DNA of 64,000 nt from positions 3,408,501-3,472,500 of the forward strand of contig NZ_CP061177.1 in NCBI RefSeq assembly GCF_017355405.1. The letters are read 5' to 3'. Below are positions 34,368 to 42,605 of the stretch, one piece after another (the stretch's first letter is position 1; each line of letters starts with the position of its first letter). Source of the DNA: Roseomonas haemaphysalidis. Its GTDB lineage: Bacteria; Pseudomonadota; Alphaproteobacteria; Acetobacterales; Acetobacteraceae. A program made the translations under genes and the position numbers. A model generated the notes under the pieces. It saw only the letters and a program-made list of their open reading frames with translations, did not search any database and was not told the origin of the DNA.

Positions 34368-34460
34368 CTGTCGGGGTTTGAAGTCCGCTGTGGCGGAGTT
34401 GCGCTTTCGGCAACGGCATCGGCGTTCCGCCACGCGGCGGGAAATCCAAGAAGAGGCGGT

Positions 34461-34484
34461 CCGGGGGGAGTCGCTCCCCCGGCC
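34461..34484 (-). repeat. G-rich palindrome, copy A2 (inverted relative to A1)
   Basis: CCGGGGG(G)AG pairs with CTCCCCCGG over a TCG loop with one bulged G. It is just downstream of the peptidase stop (minus strand). Read on the minus strand it has the G-run, loop, C-run layout of A1, followed by CCGCCTCTTC in place of CCCCCATCTT. Confidence 0.55.
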
Positions 34485-34486
34485 CT

Positions 34487-36268
34487 TTATCCCATCAGGT
34501 GCTGCCGCAGGAAGCCGGCGACCGCCAGCATCACCGTGCGGCGGTTGTCGCGCTTCAGGAATCCGTGGCCTTCATCGGGGAAGATGACGGATTCCACGGG
34601 AACGTTGCGATTCTTTAGGGCCTGCACGATCTGCGCGCTTTCGTGCGGCGGCACACGCGGGTCGGTCAGGCCCTGGGCCACCAGCATGGGGCAGCGGATG
34701 TCGCCCGCCTTGTGCAGCGGCGACAGGCGTTCCAGCAGCTCCGCATCCGCGACGGGGTCGCCGTATTCGGCTGCGCGGTGGCCGACGCGCCAGGGGCCGG
34801 TCCGCTCGAAGAAGGTTTTCCACCGCGCGATGCCGTAGTAGTCCACGCCCGCGGCCCAGAGCTCCGGCTGTTCCGTCACGGCCGCCAGCACCATCCAGCC
34901 GCCGTAGCTCTGCCCCATGATGCCGATGCGCTGCTTGTCGAAGCGCGGCTGCGCGCCCAGCCAGGCATGCGCGGCGGCGAGGTCGCGCACGCTGTCCATC
35001 CGTTTCTCGCGGTCGTCCAGCGCCGCGTAGTCGCGGCCATAGCCGGTGGAACCGCGCACATTGGGCACCAGCACGGCGATGCCGAGCGACAGCATAAGCT
35101 GCAGGTCCGGCCGCCAGTTGGGCAGGGCCTGCATGGCCGGGCCGCCATGCACCCAGACCAGCACCGGCCAGCCCCGCGCCGGCGCCTCACCCGCCGGCAG
35201 CGCCAGGAAGCCCGGCAGGTCGCGGCTGTCAAAGGTGGGGAAGCTGACGGTCTGCCAGTCCACCACCGCTTCCGGCGCGGCGCTGGCGGCGAACAGCAGC
35301 TCCGCCGCGGCCTCGCCCCGGCGGTGGCGCCACAGGGTGGCGGGGCGGGTCGGGCACACGAGGTCGAAGGCCAGGCTGCCCCCATCCGGGTGCCAGGACA
35401 GCTTGGTGATGACCCCGGGCGGGTGCTCCGGGCTTTCCAGCACCGCGCCGGTCGCGGCATCCAGAATATGCAGGCGCGACCAGGCGGCCTCGTTGACCAC
35501 CACCGCGAGGCGCGACTGGTCGGGCGAGACCTCCAGCTTTTCCACGTCGGCATCCGGCGCGAACAGCCGGCGTGGCGTGCCACCCGGCAACATGAAGGCG
35601 ACGCACAGAAACTCGCCGCCCCGGTCGGTCAGCAGCCAGAAGCCCTCGCCATCCTTGCGCCAGCGCGGGTTCATGTGGCGCCAGTCGCCCTGGTGCGGCG
35701 TCAGCGGCGTGGCCGCGCCATCCGGCGCCACCGCGATCAGCTCGCTTTCAAAGGTGCGCGGCGCGGTGGACAGCACCACGGAACGCCCGTCCGGCATCCA
35801 GCCCGGCAGCTCGTGCGGGCCCTGCACCTCGCGAAGCCGGGTGGCGGCGCCGGTGGCGATGTCGATCACCACCGGGTCGGCATGCGCCGGGTCGCGGCTG
35901 TTGGCGGCGCAGGCCACGCGCCGGCCGTCCGGCGAGAAGGCGCCCCAGGCATGGATGGTGCGCGGGTCGGCGGTCAGCGGGCGTGGCTCGCCTTCCGGCT
36001 CCAGGCGGTACAGCTGCACGCGCTCGTCGCCGGCGCTGTCGCGGCCGAACACGGCGCCGCCGTCGGCGGGGCTGCCGGCCACGAAGCTGACCGCATCCCG
36101 GTGCGCGCTGCGTGGGCGGGGGGCGCCGCCCCCGGCCGGCAACTCCCACACCTGGGCGGAGCCGCCGGCATCGCACAGGAAATACAGCCGGCCGTCGGCA
36201 GCGAAGGAGGGCAGGCTGGCGGCGGGCGCGGCCAGCAGGGCGTCGAGGCGGGCTTCGATCTCGGTCAT
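34487..36268 (-). CDS. Prolyl oligopeptidase family (S9) serine peptidase
   Basis: This 593-residue S9-family peptidase has an N-terminal seven-bladed propeller (about 1-340, with repeated WxPDGxxV strands such as GWMPDGRSVVLS) and a C-terminal alpha/beta-hydrolase domain. The catalytic triad is visible: S454 in GQSYGGWM, D536 in GLTDPRVPP and H568 in DEGHGF. There is no signal peptide, so it is cytoplasmic and probably cleaves short peptides or acyl-aminoacyl ends. It lies 31 bases downstream of the ABC transporter ATPase on the same strand, so it is likely the last gene of the peptide-import operon and acts on the imported peptides. Confidence 0.9.
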   Translation of the reverse strand: MTEIEARLDALLAAPAASLPSFAADGRLYFLCDAGGSAQVWELPAGGGAPRPRSAHRDAVSFVAGSPADGGAVFGRDSAGDERVQLYRLEPEGEPRPLTADPRTIHAWGAFSPDGRRVACAANSRDPAHADPVVIDIATGAATRLREVQGPHELPGWMPDGRSVVLSTAPRTFESELIAVAPDGAATPLTPHQGDWRHMNPRWRKDGEGFWLLTDRGGEFLCVAFMLPGGTPRRLFAPDADVEKLEVSPDQSRLAVVVNEAAWSRLHILDAATGAVLESPEHPPGVITKLSWHPDGGSLAFDLVCPTRPATLWRHRRGEAAAELLFAASAAPEAVVDWQTVSFPTFDSRDLPGFLALPAGEAPARGWPVLVWVHGGPAMQALPNWRPDLQLMLSLGIAVLVPNVRGSTGYGRDYAALDDREKRMDSVRDLAAAHAWLGAQPRFDKQRIGIMGQSYGGWMVLAAVTEQPELWAAGVDYYGIARWKTFFERTGPWRVGHRAAEYGDPVADAELLERLSPLHKAGDIRCPMLVAQGLTDPRVPPHESAQIVQALKNRNVPVESVIFPDEGHGFLKRDNRRTVMLAVAGFLRQHLMG

Positions 36269-36299
36269 GCCGCCATAGCAGACCCTGCGGGCCGCCAGA

Positions 36300-37058
36300 T
36301 CAAGCCGCCCCGCGGCTCGCCGCCAGCAATTCCCGGCTGTAGGGGTGCGAAGCCCGTCCGGCGCGCAGATCCGCGACCGGAATCTGCTCGACGATCTCGC
36401 CCCCGTTCATGATCGCGACGCGGGAACAGAGATGCGCCACCACCGCCAGGTCGTGGCTGACCATGATGTAGGTCAGCCCCCGCTCCTGCCGCAGCCGGGC
36501 CAGCAGGTTGAGGATCTCCGCCTGCACGGACACGTCCAGCGCGCTGGTCGGCTCGTCCAGCAGCAGGATCTCCGGCTCCAGCACTAGGCAGCGCGCGATG
36601 GCGACGCGCTGCCGCTGCCCGCCCGAGAGCTGGTGCGGGTAGCGGTAGCGGAAAGCGGTGCCGAGGCCGACCGCCTCCAGCACCGCATCCACCCGCTCCT
36701 GCGGCCGGTCGAGGCCATGGATCGCCAGCGGCTCCAGCAGCACCTTGTTGACCATCTTGCGCGGGTGCAGCGAGCCGTAGGGGTCCTGGAACACCATCTG
36801 CGCCCGGCGGAAGAAGGCCTTGTCGCGGTGGTGCGGCAGCTCCTGCCCGTGCAGCAGGAGCGCGCCATCATACTGCTCGTTAAGGCCCGAGAAGGCGCGC
36901 AGCACGGTGGACTTGCCGGAACCGCTCTCGCCGATCAGCCCGAAGGCCTCGCCCTTGCCGACCTTGAAGGAAACGTCCTTCACCGCGTGGTTGGCGCGCG
37001 CGCCATGACCGAAATGGATGTCGAGGCCGACCGCCTCCAGCGCGGGCGGCGGGGTCAT
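36300..37058 (-). CDS. Dipeptide-type ABC transporter ATP-binding protein, DppF type
   Basis: This 252-residue ATPase has Walker A GESGSGKSTVLR, the Q-loop VFQDPYGSLHPRKMV, signature LSGGQRQRVAIARCLV, Walker B ILLLDEPTSALDVS and the switch MVSHDLAVVAHLC. The C-terminal SHPYSRELLAA is the short oligopeptide-type extension. It pairs with the DppD-type ATPase encoded just before it; their genes overlap by 4 bases (ATGA), which fixes the start at 37058 rather than the longer open frame. The two drive the DppB/DppC permeases of the same operon. Confidence 0.93.
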   Translation of the reverse strand: MTPPPALEAVGLDIHFGHGARANHAVKDVSFKVGKGEAFGLIGESGSGKSTVLRAFSGLNEQYDGALLLHGQELPHHRDKAFFRRAQMVFQDPYGSLHPRKMVNKVLLEPLAIHGLDRPQERVDAVLEAVGLGTAFRYRYPHQLSGGQRQRVAIARCLVLEPEILLLDEPTSALDVSVQAEILNLLARLRQERGLTYIMVSHDLAVVAHLCSRVAIMNGGEIVEQIPVADLRAGRASHPYSRELLAASRGAA

Positions 37059-37921
37059 GCGGGCACTCCGAAGCGCCAGGCGGGGCCGTCGCGCCAAGCC
37101 GGGTCGCGGGTGGGGACGGCCAGCACCTCCACCGGCTCCTCCAGCCGCGGCAGGCTGCGCAGCAGCGCCTGGGTGTAGGGGTGGCGGGCGGCGTGCAGCT
37201 CGGCGGCGTGCAGCTCCTCCACCACGCGGCCGGCATACATCACCAGCACGCGGTCGCAGAACTCGGCGACGAGATTGAGGTCGTGGCTGATGAACACCAG
37301 CCCGGCGCCGCGCCGCGTCACCAGCTCATCCAGGATCGCCAGCACCTGCCGGCGCACCGTGACGTCCAGCGCGCTGGTCGGCTCGTCCGCCACGATCAGG
37401 TCGGGTTCCGTCACCAGCATCATCGCGATCATAATGCGCTGGCCCATGCCGCCCGAGACCTCATGCGGATACAGGTCGTACACCCGGGCGGGGTCGCGGA
37501 TCTGCACCGCCTCCAGCATGGCCATCGACTTCTCGCGCGCCACGGCCTTGGAGACGCGCTGGTGCAGGCGGCAGGATTCGGCGATCTGCGCGCCGACGCG
37601 GATCAGCGGGTTCAGCGAGTACTTCGGGTCCTGCAGGATCATCGAGATGCGGGCGCCGCGGATGGTGCGCAGCTTGCGCTCGCTGGCGGCCATCAGGTCG
37701 ATGCCGTCGAAGCGCATCTCGGCCGCCGTCACCGTCGCCGCGCGGGGCGACAGGCGCAAGAGCGCGCGGCCGGTCATCGACTTGCCGGAGCCGCTTTCGC
37801 CGACGATGCCCACCTTCTCGCGGCCGATGTCGAAGGAGACACCCCGCACGGCTTCGATCGGTCCGTTGGCGGAGGGGAAGGACACGCGCAGGTCGCGCAG
37901 GCGCAGGAGCGGCTCAGCCAT
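37055..37921 (-). CDS. Dipeptide-type ABC transporter ATP-binding protein, DppD type
   Basis: This 288-residue ATPase has Walker A GESGSGKSMTGRALL, a Q-loop (ILQDPKYSLNPLI), signature VSGGMGQRIMIAM, Walker B LIVADEPTSALDVT and the switch FISHDLNLVAEFC. The C-terminal RHPYTQALLRSLP marks the DppD/OppD group. The signature GGMGQR deviates slightly from LSGGM(R/S)QR, as is common in DppD. Starting at ATG 37921, it overlaps the permease gene before it by 8 bases. Part of the five-gene peptide importer. Confidence 0.92.
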   Translation of the reverse strand: MAEPLLRLRDLRVSFPSANGPIEAVRGVSFDIGREKVGIVGESGSGKSMTGRALLRLSPRAATVTAAEMRFDGIDLMAASERKLRTIRGARISMILQDPKYSLNPLIRVGAQIAESCRLHQRVSKAVAREKSMAMLEAVQIRDPARVYDLYPHEVSGGMGQRIMIAMMLVTEPDLIVADEPTSALDVTVRRQVLAILDELVTRRGAGLVFISHDLNLVAEFCDRVLVMYAGRVVEELHAAELHAARHPYTQALLRSLPRLEEPVEVLAVPTRDPAWRDGPAWRFGVPA

Positions 37922-38813
37922 GACGCGGGTCCAGAATGTCGCGCAGCCCGTCACCGAACAGGTTGAAGGCCAGGCTGGTGAGCAGGATGGCGCAGCCGGG
38001 AATGGCGGCGATCCACCAGGCATTCATCACGAACTGCCGGCCGGTGGAGAGCATCGCCCCCCATTCCGGGCTCGGCGGCTGCGCACCGAGGCCGAGAAAG
38101 CCCAGCCCCGCCGCCGTCAGGATGATGGCCGCCATGTTCAGCGTGATGCGGACCACGACGGAAGGGATGCACATCGGCATCACGTGGTGGAAGATGATCC
38201 GCATCCGCGACGCGCCTTGCAGCCGCACGGCGGCGATGTAGTCGGATTTCCGCACCGTCAGCGTCTCCGCCCGCGCCAGCCGCGCGATGGGTGGCCAGGC
38301 GGCGAGCGAGATGGCGATGATGGCGTTCTCGATGCCCGGGCCGAGCGCGGCGACGAAGGCCAGCGCCAGGATCAGGCTGGGAAAGGACAGAAAGATATCC
38401 ACCAGCCGCATCAGCACCGTGTCCGTCCAGCCGCCGATATAGCCGGCGGTGGTGCCGATGATCAGCCCCAGCGGGGCCGCGATCAGCGCCGCCAGAAAGG
38501 CGATGTAGAGCGTGATGCGCGAGCCGTAGACGACGCGCGAGAAGATATCCCGCCCCAGGTCGTCCGTGCCCAGCCAATGCGCGGCGGAGGGCTTCTGCAA
38601 CCGCGCGCCCAGGTCCTGCGCCAGGATGTCATGCGTGGCGATCAGCGGCGCGAAAAGCGCGATGCCGATCAGGACGACCAGCAGCACGAAGCCCGCCATG
38701 GCCGGCGGGTTGCTCCGCAGCCGCCGCCAGGCGGACCAGCCGGCCTGGGCGCGGGCCTGCCAGGGCGTGGCGGGCACCGGCTGCCGCAGCCATTCTCCCA
38801 GTGTCATGCTCAT
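37914..38813 (-). CDS. ABC transporter permease, DppC type
   Basis: This 299-residue inner-membrane permease has a first helix at about 39-60 (AGFVLLVVLIGIALFAPLI), the DppC hallmark HWLGTDDLGRDIFSRVVYG, the coupling loop DYIAAVRLQGASRMRIIFHH and the ending TAAGLGFLGLGAQPPSPEWG. It forms the channel with the DppB-type protein encoded 2 bases before it. Normal length; the start at 38813 (MSMTLGEWLRQP) leaves a usual 35-residue cytoplasmic N-terminus. Confidence 0.92.
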   Translation of the reverse strand: MSMTLGEWLRQPVPATPWQARAQAGWSAWRRLRSNPPAMAGFVLLVVLIGIALFAPLIATHDILAQDLGARLQKPSAAHWLGTDDLGRDIFSRVVYGSRITLYIAFLAALIAAPLGLIIGTTAGYIGGWTDTVLMRLVDIFLSFPSLILALAFVAALGPGIENAIIAISLAAWPPIARLARAETLTVRKSDYIAAVRLQGASRMRIIFHHVMPMCIPSVVVRITLNMAAIILTAAGLGFLGLGAQPPSPEWGAMLSTGRQFVMNAWWIAAIPGCAILLTSLAFNLFGDGLRDILDPRHG

Positions 38814-38815
38814 GG

Positions 38816-39868
38816 TCAGTGCGTCCGCGGGTCAAACAGGCGATACAGCAGGTCGGTCAGCAGGTTCAGGCCCACGAAGATGATGCCGATCAGCAGCGTG
38901 CAGCCGACCACCGCGTTCATGTCCCCCGCCAGCAGCGCGTTGGTGAGATAACGGCCGAAGCCGGGCCAGGCGAAGACCGTCTCGGTCAGCACCGCGCCCT
39001 CCAGCAGAAAGGCATAAGCCAGCGCCACCACGGTCACCACCTGCACGGCGACGTTGCGGAAGGCGTGCAGCCAGACCGTGCGCATCCAGGACAGGCCCTT
39101 CACCCGCGCGGCGACGACGTATTCCTGCGCCAGCTGTTCCAGCATGAAGCTGCGCGTCATGCGGCTGATATAGGCCAGCGCGCCGAAGCCGAGGATCGAG
39201 GCCGGCAGGATGATGTGGCCGAGGACATCCCGGAAGATCTCCCACTGCCCGGCCATGGCGGTGTCCACCAGCAGCAGGTCGGTCACCGGCTCGATGTCCC
39301 ACTGAAAGGCGGTGTCGATCCGCCCCGGGCCGCCGACCCAGCCGAGCGTGGCATAGAACAGCACCAGCCCCATCAGCCCGAGCCAGAAGTTCGGCGTGGA
39401 ATAGCCCAGCAGCCCGAACACCCGCACGAAATAATCCACCGGCGTGTCGCGATACGCCGCCGCCATGACGCCGAGCGGGATGCCGAGCCCGGTGCCGATG
39501 ATGATGCCCACCGTCGCCAGCTCGATGGTCGCGGGAAAGACGCGGGCGATGTCTGAGAGCACCGGCTTGCCGGTGGTCAGCGCCGTGCCGAGGTCGAGCC
39601 GGAGGATGTCGCCCACGTAGCGGAAGAACTGCACCCAGATCGGTTGGTCGAGGCCGAGTTGCGCGCGCATCGCCTCATAGGCTTCCTGCGTGGCGTTGTC
39701 GCCCAGGATGGCGGCCACGGGGTCGAGCGGCAGCATGCGGCCGATAAAGAAGGTCAGCGCCATCAGCCCGAACAGCGTGACGGCGATGGACACCACGACG
39801 CGCAGCGCCGTGGCCCCCCGCCCCGGCAGCACCGGCCGCCGGGAGGGGGTGGTGGCCGCACCCGACAT
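38816..39868 (-). CDS. ABC transporter permease, DppB type
   Basis: This 350-residue DppB-type permease has an N-terminal helix (about 23-44), a periplasmic part with RMLPLDPVAAILGDNAT and LGLDQPIWVQFFRYV, the coupling loop EYVVAARVKGLSWMRTVWLH and ETVFAWPGFGRYLTNALL. The C-terminal LLYRLFDPRTH is usual. I start it at ATG 39868 (MSGAATTPSRRP), 7 bases after the binding-protein stop; 23 further upstream codons lie inside that gene. Confidence 0.92.
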   Translation of the reverse strand: MSGAATTPSRRPVLPGRGATALRVVVSIAVTLFGLMALTFFIGRMLPLDPVAAILGDNATQEAYEAMRAQLGLDQPIWVQFFRYVGDILRLDLGTALTTGKPVLSDIARVFPATIELATVGIIIGTGLGIPLGVMAAAYRDTPVDYFVRVFGLLGYSTPNFWLGLMGLVLFYATLGWVGGPGRIDTAFQWDIEPVTDLLLVDTAMAGQWEIFRDVLGHIILPASILGFGALAYISRMTRSFMLEQLAQEYVVAARVKGLSWMRTVWLHAFRNVAVQVVTVVALAYAFLLEGAVLTETVFAWPGFGRYLTNALLAGDMNAVVGCTLLIGIIFVGLNLLTDLLYRLFDPRTH

Positions 39869-39875
39869 GCGGCCC

Positions 39876-41486
39876 TCAGTCCTTGGACGCGAGCGCGTAG
39901 TAGGTGGAGAAGCCGTGCCACAGCCAGTTGCGCACATTGCTGCGGATGCCGGCGACCTGGATGGTCTGGAACATGATCGCCGTCGGGCCGCTTTGCATCA
40001 TGTCGCGCTGCAGCTGGTAATACATCTCGGCCCGCTTGGCCTCGTCGCGCTCCAGCAGGGCGGCGGCGACGGTGGCGTTGGCGGCCTCGGACTGGAAGGC
40101 ATGGCGCCAGGCGGGGTACTGCGTCAGCTTGGCCTCGGCGCGGTTGTCCGGGTTGGCGATCAGGCGCGACGCATTGCCCTGCGCATCCGGCACGCTGGTC
40201 TGCCACGCCAGCATGGCGGTCTGGAACTCGCGGCCGCGATGGCGGGCGAAGAGCTGCGCGTTGGCCATCTGCTCCAGCCGGATGCGCACGCCCACCTTGG
40301 CGGCATTCGCCTGGATGTGCTGCGCGATCGGCCCGGAATAGGGCAGCGTGCCGAAGATCAGCGTGGTCTCGAAGCCGTCCGGGTAGCCGGCCTCGGTCAG
40401 CAGCTGCTTGGCGCGGGCGAGGTCGAGCGAGAAAGGCTGGCCCTGCTTCTCGTCCAGCGCGCCGAAGGCACCGAGCTGCACGAAGGAGGCACGCGGCACG
40501 CCGTCATAGGCCATGATCGTCTTGGCCAGCGCGTCGTAGTCGATCAGGTAGCGCATCGCCAGGCGCACCTTCTCGTTGGCGAAGATCGGATTGCTGTTGT
40601 TGAAGCCCCAGTACACCAGCTGCGGCATGCGGGCGCGCGACAGCGTGATGCCTGGCACCTTTTCCAGCGCCTGCATGTCTTCCGGCGTCAGGTTGCGGGC
40701 GATGTCGATGTCGCCCTTTTCCAGCAGCAGGCGCTGCGTGCCGGCTTCCGCCACGTGGCGGATGATGATGCGGCGCAGCTTGGGCGCGGTGTCCCAGTAA
40801 TTCGGGTTGGCTTCCAGCACCACCGTCTCGCCCGCGTTCCATTGCCGCAGGTTGTAGGGGCCGACGCAGGCGGTGCGGGTGGCCAGGAACTTGTTGCCGA
40901 GGTCGCCGTTCACCTCGCCCGCCATGATGGTCTTGCGGTCCAGGAGCGCGCCCACGCGGTTGGCGGCGATGGCCTGCAGGATCAGCGTGGTGGGGTAAGG
41001 CTTGTCCAGCTTCATCACCAGCGTGCGGTCATCCGCCGCCGTGATCATCTGCTCCACATTCGCCTTGGTGAAGCCGTACTCCGTGAGCGTCGCGGCATTG
41101 CCGAAGCCGAGCTTGACCACGCGCTGCATGGACCACGCCAGGTCCTGCGCCGTGGCCTTCTCGCCGCTCGGGAAGCGCAGGTTGTCGCGCAGGTGAAAGG
41201 TGATCTGCTGCCCGTCGGGCGAGACGTCCCACCGCTCGGCCAGCCCCGGCACCACCTTCTTCTCGTCCCGCGGGTCGAAGGCCGCGATGTAGTCGCAGGT
41301 GTTGTTGAACAGCTCGCTGGTCACAACCTCGCCGATCTGCGCGGGGTCGAAGGTGCTGATGGCGTCGATGTTCCAGGCCATCACCAGGGCATTGCCGGGC
41401 GTCGCCGCCTGGGTCACGCTTGGCGCGGCCAGCGCGGCGGCGACCGCCGCTGCGGCCAGGAAACGGCGGGGTCGGAACATGGCCAT
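39876..41486 (-). CDS. ABC transporter substrate-binding protein, family 5 (peptide type)
   Basis: This 536-residue DppA/OppA-type periplasmic binding protein has a Sec signal (MAMFRPRRFLAAAAVAAALA, cleaved near TQAATP). Core motifs are ISTFDPAQIGEVVTSELFNN, TFHLRDNLRFPSGEKATAQD, VLEANPNYWDTAPK and NEKVRLAMRYLIDYDAL. I chose ATG 41486 because GAGGA stands 8 bases before it on the minus strand; a second ATG follows at 41480. It is the first gene of the operon that ends in the S9 peptidase, and the divergent gene is a beta-lactamase-fold hydrolase. Confidence 0.92.
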   Translation of the reverse strand: MAMFRPRRFLAAAAVAAALAAPSVTQAATPGNALVMAWNIDAISTFDPAQIGEVVTSELFNNTCDYIAAFDPRDEKKVVPGLAERWDVSPDGQQITFHLRDNLRFPSGEKATAQDLAWSMQRVVKLGFGNAATLTEYGFTKANVEQMITAADDRTLVMKLDKPYPTTLILQAIAANRVGALLDRKTIMAGEVNGDLGNKFLATRTACVGPYNLRQWNAGETVVLEANPNYWDTAPKLRRIIIRHVAEAGTQRLLLEKGDIDIARNLTPEDMQALEKVPGITLSRARMPQLVYWGFNNSNPIFANEKVRLAMRYLIDYDALAKTIMAYDGVPRASFVQLGAFGALDEKQGQPFSLDLARAKQLLTEAGYPDGFETTLIFGTLPYSGPIAQHIQANAAKVGVRIRLEQMANAQLFARHRGREFQTAMLAWQTSVPDAQGNASRLIANPDNRAEAKLTQYPAWRHAFQSEAANATVAAALLERDEAKRAEMYYQLQRDMMQSGPTAIMFQTIQVAGIRSNVRNWLWHGFSTYYALASKD

Positions 41487-41551
41487 CGGCTTTATCCTCG
41501 TCGGGTCAGTTGACGCTTGCAGCGTGGTCATGCTGAAGCAAACCATATGCC
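41487..41551. promoter_or_regulatory. Divergent promoter region of the peptide importer and hydrolase operons
   Basis: The 65 bases hold the perfect inverted repeat ACGCT-TGC-AGCGT (41513-41525), a possible operator shared by both directions, and CATATG (41544-41549), a possible -10 element for the plus-strand unit if translation starts at 41582. Confidence 0.38.
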
Positions 41552-42586
41552 ATGGCCTGCGCCAAGGCGCAGCGCGTGAGGATGACCGGCTTGCCTGTCC
41601 CGCCCCATGAAACCGCCGATTGCGGCGACTGGCCCTGGTGGCAAGGGCCGGAGGAAGCCGGCTGGCACCCTGGCCCGCTCGCCGAACTGCGGCGGGAGGC
41701 CGCCGCGGGCGATACCGCCGCGCTCATGGTGGTGGCGGATGGCCGCGTGCTGCACGCGCAGGGTGCGGTGGACCGCCGCTTCAACGTGCATTCCATCCGC
41801 AAGAGCCTGCTTTCCGCGCTGGTCGGCATCCATGTGGCGGCAGGCCGCATCGAGCTGGAAGCCACGCTGGCGCAGCTCGGCATCGACGACGCGCTGGGCC
41901 TGACGGAGCGCGAAAAGCTGGCCACCGTGCTGGACCTGTTGTGCGCGCGGTCCGGCGTGTTCCACCCCAGCGGCTATGAATCGCCATGGATGCTGTCCAT
42001 CAAGCCGGCGCGGCACAGCGCCGGCCCGGGCACCACCTGGTGCTACAACAACTGGGACTTCAACGCGCTGGGAAGCGTGTTCCGCCATTGCACCGGCGCC
42101 GACATCTTTGAGGATTTCGCCGCGCGCATTGGCGCCCCCTGCGGCCTTTCGGATTTCAGCCCGGCGCGGGACGGCACGCTGGTATCGCTGCCGGACTCCC
42201 GCCACCCCGCCTACCCCTTTCGCATGACGGCGCGCGACCTGGCGCGGGTGGGGCAGATGATGCTGGATGGCGGCCGCGCCGCCGGCCGCCAGGTGGTGCC
42301 GGCGGACTGGGTGGCGGCCAGCGTGGCCCCCGTGTCGGAAGCCGGCTATCGCGGCGCTTATGGTTACATGTGGTGGGTGGAACGGGCGGGGCTGCTGTTT
42401 CCCGGCCTGCTGGTGCCACCGGGCAGCTTTGCCGCCATCGGCGTGCGCGGCCATGTGCTGCTGGTGATGCCCGCGCTGCGCGCCGTGGTGGTGCACCGCG
42501 TGGACAGCGACCGCGAAGGTCCCTCCGTGTCCCTCGGCCGCTTCGGCCGGCTGCTGTCCCTCCTGCTCGCGGCCGCGCCGCGCTGA
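41552..42586 (+). CDS. Serine hydrolase of the beta-lactamase class C / penicillin-binding fold
   Basis: This protein of up to 344 residues has the class C beta-lactamase-like fold. Visible catalytic motifs are SIRK (S81-K84 in VHSIRKSLLSALVG) and the Tyr-x-Asn motif YNN (Y165-N167). Such proteins are esterases, D-aminopeptidases or peptidases more often than true beta-lactamases; MlrB, which cleaves linearised microcystin, belongs to this fold. No signal peptide is seen, so it is cytoplasmic. The start is unsure: ATG 41552 or ATG 41582 (MTGLPVPPHE), neither with a good ribosome-binding site. It shares a strand and short gaps with the M81 peptidase, and is divergent from the peptide importer. 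Confidence 0.8.
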   Translation: MACAKAQRVRMTGLPVPPHETADCGDWPWWQGPEEAGWHPGPLAELRREAAAGDTAALMVVADGRVLHAQGAVDRRFNVHSIRKSLLSALVGIHVAAGRIELEATLAQLGIDDALGLTEREKLATVLDLLCARSGVFHPSGYESPWMLSIKPARHSAGPGTTWCYNNWDFNALGSVFRHCTGADIFEDFAARIGAPCGLSDFSPARDGTLVSLPDSRHPAYPFRMTARDLARVGQMMLDGGRAAGRQVVPADWVAASVAPVSEAGYRGAYGYMWWVERAGLLFPGLLVPPGSFAAIGVRGHVLLVMPALRAVVVHRVDSDREGPSVSLGRFGRLLSLLLAAAPR

Positions 42587-42605
42587 CCATCTGGAAGATC
42601 CGCCC

